A DNA stretch of 64,000 bases. Source: Arthrobacter sp. CDRTa11 (GTDB lineage: Bacteria > Actinomycetota > Actinomycetes > Actinomycetales > Micrococcaceae). Within the stretch, counting starts at the first letter, position 1. The number at the start of each line of letters is the position of its first letter. Of this stretch, positions 60,788 to 64,000 are shown piece after piece. The DNA lies in the NCBI RefSeq assembly GCF_026427775.1, contig NZ_CP044532.1, positions 4,030,001 to 4,094,000 of the forward strand. Direction: 5' to 3'. The position numbers were made by a program, and so were the translations under genes. The notes under the pieces were generated by a model. The model ran no database searches and was not told where the DNA came from. It saw only the letters and a list, made by a program, of their open reading frames with translations.

Positions 60788-61333
60788 TCATGGCCATTCC
60801 TGCTCCAGCATCGAGTAGACCAGCTCTGTTGCCCACTGGCCCTTGTAGTGCCATTTGTCCACCAGCCTGGCTTCGAGCCGCATGCCCAGCCGTTCACACA
60901 ATTCGGCGGACGGCGTGTTAAGCGCGTCCAGCCGGGCCTCGATTCGGTGGAACCCGAGTTCCCCGAAGCCCAGGCCCAGCATGGCCGCGGCAGCCTCGGT
61001 GGCGTAGCCCTTGCCGCGCGCCCCGGGCGCCAGCGTCCAGCCGATTTCGGCCTGCCCGCGGCCAGGGAGCCACTTCAGCACCACTTCGCCCAGCAGGCCG
61101 GGCGAGTCCTTGGCTTCAATGGCCAGGCTGACCCAGTCGCCTTCCTTTTCGAAGACAAAGTTGGCGTACATTCCCACCCGCTCCATGCACTGCGTGTAGG
61201 TTTTGGCCAGGCCTGGCAGGAACCGGGCCGTCTCCGGCAGCGCGTGGTAAGCGTGGAAGGCCTCCAGGTCCCGGCCTTCAAAGCGGCGGAGAGCCAGCCG
61301 TTCCGTCCGGACGGGGAGCGTGATGTCCGGCAT
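60788..61333 (-). CDS. GNAT family N-acetyltransferase (RimJ/RimL-like)
   Basis: A 181-residue acyltransferase. TERLALRRFEGRDLEAFHAY at the start and IGWTLAPGARGKGYATEAAA (acetyl-CoA pyrophosphate loop) followed by LGFGELGFHRIEARLDALNT are the RimJ/RimL-type hallmarks. The acceptor may be a protein N-terminus or small molecule. The gene begins five bases after the ackA stop, so it is probably the last gene of the ackA operon. Confidence 0.9.
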   Translation of the reverse strand: MPDITLPVRTERLALRRFEGRDLEAFHAYHALPETARFLPGLAKTYTQCMERVGMYANFVFEKEGDWVSLAIEAKDSPGLLGEVVLKWLPGRGQAEIGWTLAPGARGKGYATEAAAAMLGLGFGELGFHRIEARLDALNTPSAELCERLGMRLEARLVDKWHYKGQWATELVYSMLEQEWP

Positions 61334-61338
61334 GGATG

Positions 61339-62505
61339 CTAGGCGATCGCCGTTGAATGGACGACGGCGGCTGTCGCCTCCGCGATCGCCTGCTCTTCGT
61401 CGGTGGGGACCACCAAGACCGGGATGGCGGACTGCGCGGTGGAAATCACCCGTGGTTCCTTGGACCGCTGGCTGTTGAGGCCGGCGTCGAGCTCTATGCC
61501 CAAGGCACCCAGACGATCGGTCACCAGCGCGCGGAACTGGGAGGAGTTTTCTCCGATGCCGGCGGTGAAAACCAGCGCCTTCGCGCCGTCCACCGCCACG
61601 TGGTAGCCGCCGATGTACTTAGCCAGGCGGTAGGACGCCACGGCAAGCGCCATGGCGGCTTTGGCGTCGCCGGCCTCCGAAGCTTCCACCACGGAGCGCA
61701 TGTCGTTGTTCCCGGCCAGCCCCTTCAAGCCGGATTCGCGGTTGAGCATGGTGTCGATGTCCTCCGGGGTCCAGCCGGCCCTGCCCAGGAAGACCAGGAT
61801 GGACGGGTCCAGGTCGCCGGATCGGGTGCCCATCACCAGGCCCTCCAACGGGGTGAAGCCCATGGACGTGTCAACGGACTTGCCGCCGCGGACGGCCGTG
61901 ACGGAGGCGCCGTTCCCAAGGTGGGCGATCACGCCGTCGAACTCTTCCACCGGAATGTCCAGGAGCGCGGCGGCCCGCTGGGTCACGTACTCGTGCGAGG
62001 TGCCGTGGAAGCCGTAGCGGCGGATGCCGTGGCTGGTGTAGAGCTCATCCGGCACGGCGTAGCGCCAGGCATGCTCGGGCAGCGTGCGGTGGAAGGCGGT
62101 GTCAAAAACGGCCACCTGCGGCATGTCAGGCCATTTTTTAGTGATGGCGCGGATCCCCAGCACGTTGGCGGGGTTGTGCAGCGGCGCCAGCGGGTTGAGG
62201 CGTTCGATGGCGCGGGTGATCTCGTGATCGATCAGCACGGGTTCCGCGAAGCGCTCACCGCCATGCACCACACGGTGGCCAACGGCAGCCAGTTCAAGGT
62301 CCCCAAGTTCCGCATGGATGGCCGCGTCCACCTGTTCCAGGGCCTCCGCGTGGTCACGCGGGCCCTCGATCTCGCCATCGCCGTCGCCGCCGTTGCCCAT
62401 GCCGATTTTTTCGATCAGGCCTTCGGTCAGCACACTCCCGGCGGCAACGTCACGCACCTGGTATTTGAGCGACGACGAGCCGGAATTGATGACGAGCACA
62501 AGCAT
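61339..62505 (-). CDS. ackA: Acetate kinase
   Basis: A 388-residue kinase interconverting acetyl phosphate and acetate with ADP/ATP. LVLVINSGSSSLKYQV at the N-terminus, AAVGHRVVHGGERF, VAVFDTAFHRTLPEHAWRYA, RRYGFHGTSHEYV and the C-terminal ALVFTAGIGENSSQFRALV are diagnostic. The ATG follows AGGAGG. It is on the same strand as pta but separated by about 325 bp that hold an oppositely oriented small gene. Confidence 0.96.
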   Translation of the reverse strand: MLVLVINSGSSSLKYQVRDVAAGSVLTEGLIEKIGMGNGGDGDGEIEGPRDHAEALEQVDAAIHAELGDLELAAVGHRVVHGGERFAEPVLIDHEITRAIERLNPLAPLHNPANVLGIRAITKKWPDMPQVAVFDTAFHRTLPEHAWRYAVPDELYTSHGIRRYGFHGTSHEYVTQRAAALLDIPVEEFDGVIAHLGNGASVTAVRGGKSVDTSMGFTPLEGLVMGTRSGDLDPSILVFLGRAGWTPEDIDTMLNRESGLKGLAGNNDMRSVVEASEAGDAKAAMALAVASYRLAKYIGGYHVAVDGAKALVFTAGIGENSSQFRALVTDRLGALGIELDAGLNSQRSKEPRVISTAQSAIPVLVVPTDEEQAIAEATAAVVHSTAIA

Positions 62506-62586
62506 GGGGCCTCCTGAGCCTTGCTGTTGCGGTAACTACGTCCCACTATAAATTGACACGTTGGACCACGCCGAAGGGAACCTTCC

Positions 62587-62829
62587 ATGACGAACGACCC
62601 CACTCACCCGGACTACACCACCCCCGAGAACGTCGAAGCGCACACCGAAACCGCCCAGCCGCCCACCGGCACCGAGGGTGACAACCCGGCGTCGGCTAAG
62701 ACTGCGCCCGCTGATACTGCGTCGGCTGGCAAGGATGCCGAAGGAATGGACCTCACACCCGAGGGCCTTTCCGACGAACCGGCCAAACAGGAGGACCCGG
62801 CGAGCGTGGTGAAGCCGGAAAACAGCTGA
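62587..62829 (+). CDS. Small acidic disordered protein, 80 residues
   Basis: An ATG after AAGGGAA encodes an 80-residue Asp/Glu/Thr/Pro/Ala-rich protein without hydrophobic core (MTNDPTHPDYTTPENVEAHT ... SVVKPENS). It is divergent from ackA and directly abuts the stop of the convergent pta gene, with no space for a terminator. Low complexity makes homology weak; I cannot assign a function. Confidence 0.6.
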   Translation: MTNDPTHPDYTTPENVEAHTETAQPPTGTEGDNPASAKTAPADTASAGKDAEGMDLTPEGLSDEPAKQEDPASVVKPENS

Positions 62830-64000
62830 CTAGACCTTTACCGGCACCTGCGCCTGGATAGCCGTGATGGCCACGGTGTTCACGATGTCCTCAACAGTGC
62901 AGCCGCGGGAGAGGTCGTTGACCGGTTTGCGGAGCCCCTGCAGAACGGGCCCGACGGCGACCGCTCCGGAGCTCTGCTGCACCGCCTTGTATGTGTTGTT
63001 GCCGGTGTTGAGGTCCGGGAAGATGAAGACGGTCGCCTGGCCGGCCACGGACGAGCCCGGCATCTTGGACTCGGCAATGGACGCATCCACGGCGGCGTCG
63101 TACTGGATGGGGCCTTCGACGGCTAGGTCCGGCCGGCGTTCGCGCACCAGTGCGGTGGCCTGCCGGACCTCGTCCACAGCCTCCCCGGAGCCGGAACCGC
63201 CGGTGGAGTAGGACAGCATGGCCACCCGCGGCTCCACACCGAACTGGGCAGCGGTTTCGGCCGAGGCCAGGGCTATGTCCGCCAGCTGCTCCACGTTGGG
63301 GTCAGGGTTCACCGCGCAGTCGCCGTAAACCAGCACCCGGTCCGACATCAGCATCAGGAACACCGAGGAGACAATGTTCACGCCGTCGCGCGTCTTCACG
63401 AATTCCAGGGCGGGCCGGATGGTGTGGGCCGTGGTGTGGGCGGCGCCGGACACCATCCCGTCCACCACGCCCAGATGGACCATCATGGTGCCAAAGTAGC
63501 TGCCGTCCTGCATGATCTCGAGTGCCTTGGCCACGTCCACGCCCTTGTGCGCGCGCAGTTCCGCATACTTTTCCGCGAAGCCCTGCCGGAGCTCGGACGT
63601 GGCCGGGTCAACAATGTTGATTCCGGACAGGTCGATGCCCCGGGCGGCTGCCAGTTCACGGACGTCGGACTCAGGGCCCAGCAGGGTCAGGTCACACACG
63701 TCGCGGCGGTGCAGGATCTCGGCGGCCCGGAGAATCCGGACGTCTGTCCCCTCCGGGAGGACCACGTGCCTGCGCTGCGCCCGGGCCCGTTCAATGAGGT
63801 CGTGCAGGAACCGCAGGGGCGTCATCCGCTCGGCCCGCGGCAGGTGCAGCCGTTCCACCAGTTCGGCCTCGTCCACACTCCTGGACCAGAGCCCCAGCGC
63901 GGACGCCACTTTACGCCGGTGCCCGGACCAGATCTCGCTCCGGACCTCCGAGACCCGGCGGGCCGTGGTGTACGTGTCGTCGTGGGAGGCGAACACGGGG
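62830..64000 (-). CDS. pta: Phosphate acetyltransferase, C-terminal part (truncated by window)
   Basis: The visible 390 residues include the complete PTA catalytic domain: RRHVVLPEGTDVRILRAAEI, GTMMVHLGVVDGMVSGAAHT, VNIVSSVFLMLMSDRVLVYG, AMLSYSTGGSGSGEAVDEVR, VEGPIQYDAAVDASIAESKM and FIFPDLNTGNNTYKAVQ. About 60 residues before it look like the end of the DRTGG-type regulatory region of long Pta proteins; the rest lies beyond the window edge. It makes acetyl phosphate from acetyl-CoA for ackA. Confidence 0.95.
   Translation of the reverse strand, partial: PVFASHDDTYTTARRVSEVRSEIWSGHRRKVASALGLWSRSVDEAELVERLHLPRAERMTPLRFLHDLIERARAQRRHVVLPEGTDVRILRAAEILHRRDVCDLTLLGPESDVRELAAARGIDLSGINIVDPATSELRQGFAEKYAELRAHKGVDVAKALEIMQDGSYFGTMMVHLGVVDGMVSGAAHTTAHTIRPALEFVKTRDGVNIVSSVFLMLMSDRVLVYGDCAVNPDPNVEQLADIALASAETAAQFGVEPRVAMLSYSTGGSGSGEAVDEVRQATALVRERRPDLAVEGPIQYDAAVDASIAESKMPGSSVAGQATVFIFPDLNTGNNTYKAVQQSSGAVAVGPVLQGLRKPVNDLSRGCTVEDIVNTVAITAIQAQVPVKV

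Noticed and set aside
62543..62571. Promoter pair for ackA (TATAGT on the minus strand)
   Set aside because: The -10-like hexamer is good but no acceptable -35 lies at the right distance; not listed as a feature.

Overview
The window looks like a chromosome segment of a high-GC actinobacterium of the Arthrobacter/Pseudarthrobacter type (Micrococcaceae). The reasons are high GC in most of the window, many GTG/TTG starts, an actinobacterial paaABCDE operon, DUF4193 and GAF-ANTAR proteins, LAxTG-type wall anchors, DtxR/IdeR-like iron boxes and the LpdA-like quinone dehydrogenase. No rRNA, tRNA, CRISPR array, transposase or phage gene was recognised. Both ends are cut: the left inside a gene upstream of an exopolysaccharide cluster, the right inside pta.

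Layout. 1-9.7 kb: visibly AT-richer exopolysaccharide cluster (flippase, pyruvyl transferase, two glycosyltransferases, polyprenyl sugar-1-P transferase, UDP-glucose dehydrogenase, DUF4012 protein). 9.8-12.1 kb: LAxTG surface protein, small membrane ORF, VanZ, convergent galU. 12.1-17.2 kb: phenylacetyl-CoA epoxidase operon paaABCDE plus a crotonase-fold gene, with a candidate PaaR operator. 17.2-30.2 kb: mixed stress/envelope genes: BASS-type transporter, choice-of-anchor A surface protein, two GAF-ANTAR regulators, ArsR plus His-rich CDF metal exporter, Hsp20, DUF4193, YegP, LysE, a lipoprotein/27-aa peptide/DUF6766 cluster and DUF1540. 30.2-35.4 kb: siderophore uptake locus (SIP, binding protein, two permeases, ATPase) around one divergent iron box. 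35.4-41.5 kb: two opposed 32-bp tandem arrays, a low-molecular-weight phosphatase, two LCP ligases and an 870-aa adenylation-carrier-acyltransferase fusion with its own iron box. 41.7-51.2 kb: histidine phosphatase, NAD(P)HX dehydratase, second Hsp20, CBS protein, oligopeptidase B, and a pair made of an Ala-rich two-repeat protein and an M50 protease with a PqqD-like N-terminus. 51.4-60.8 kb: sugar module with two ROK regulators, aldo/keto reductase, FAD oxidoreductase and an MmsA-MmsB-ChvE ABC transporter. 60.8-64 kb: GNAT, ackA, a small acidic protein and pta.

How it fits together. The two iron boxes suggest one iron regulator controls both siderophore uptake and the fusion enzyme, which resembles a one-polypeptide analogue of the DltA-DltC-DltB surface acylation logic. 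The repeat protein/M50-PqqD pair looks like a peptide-processing system whose substrate is encoded next door. These two loci and the mirrored 32-bp arrays are the strongest candidates for undescribed biology. The rest is mostly recognisable metabolism and envelope biogenesis. All functional assignments come from reading motifs in the translated sequence; no database search was run.
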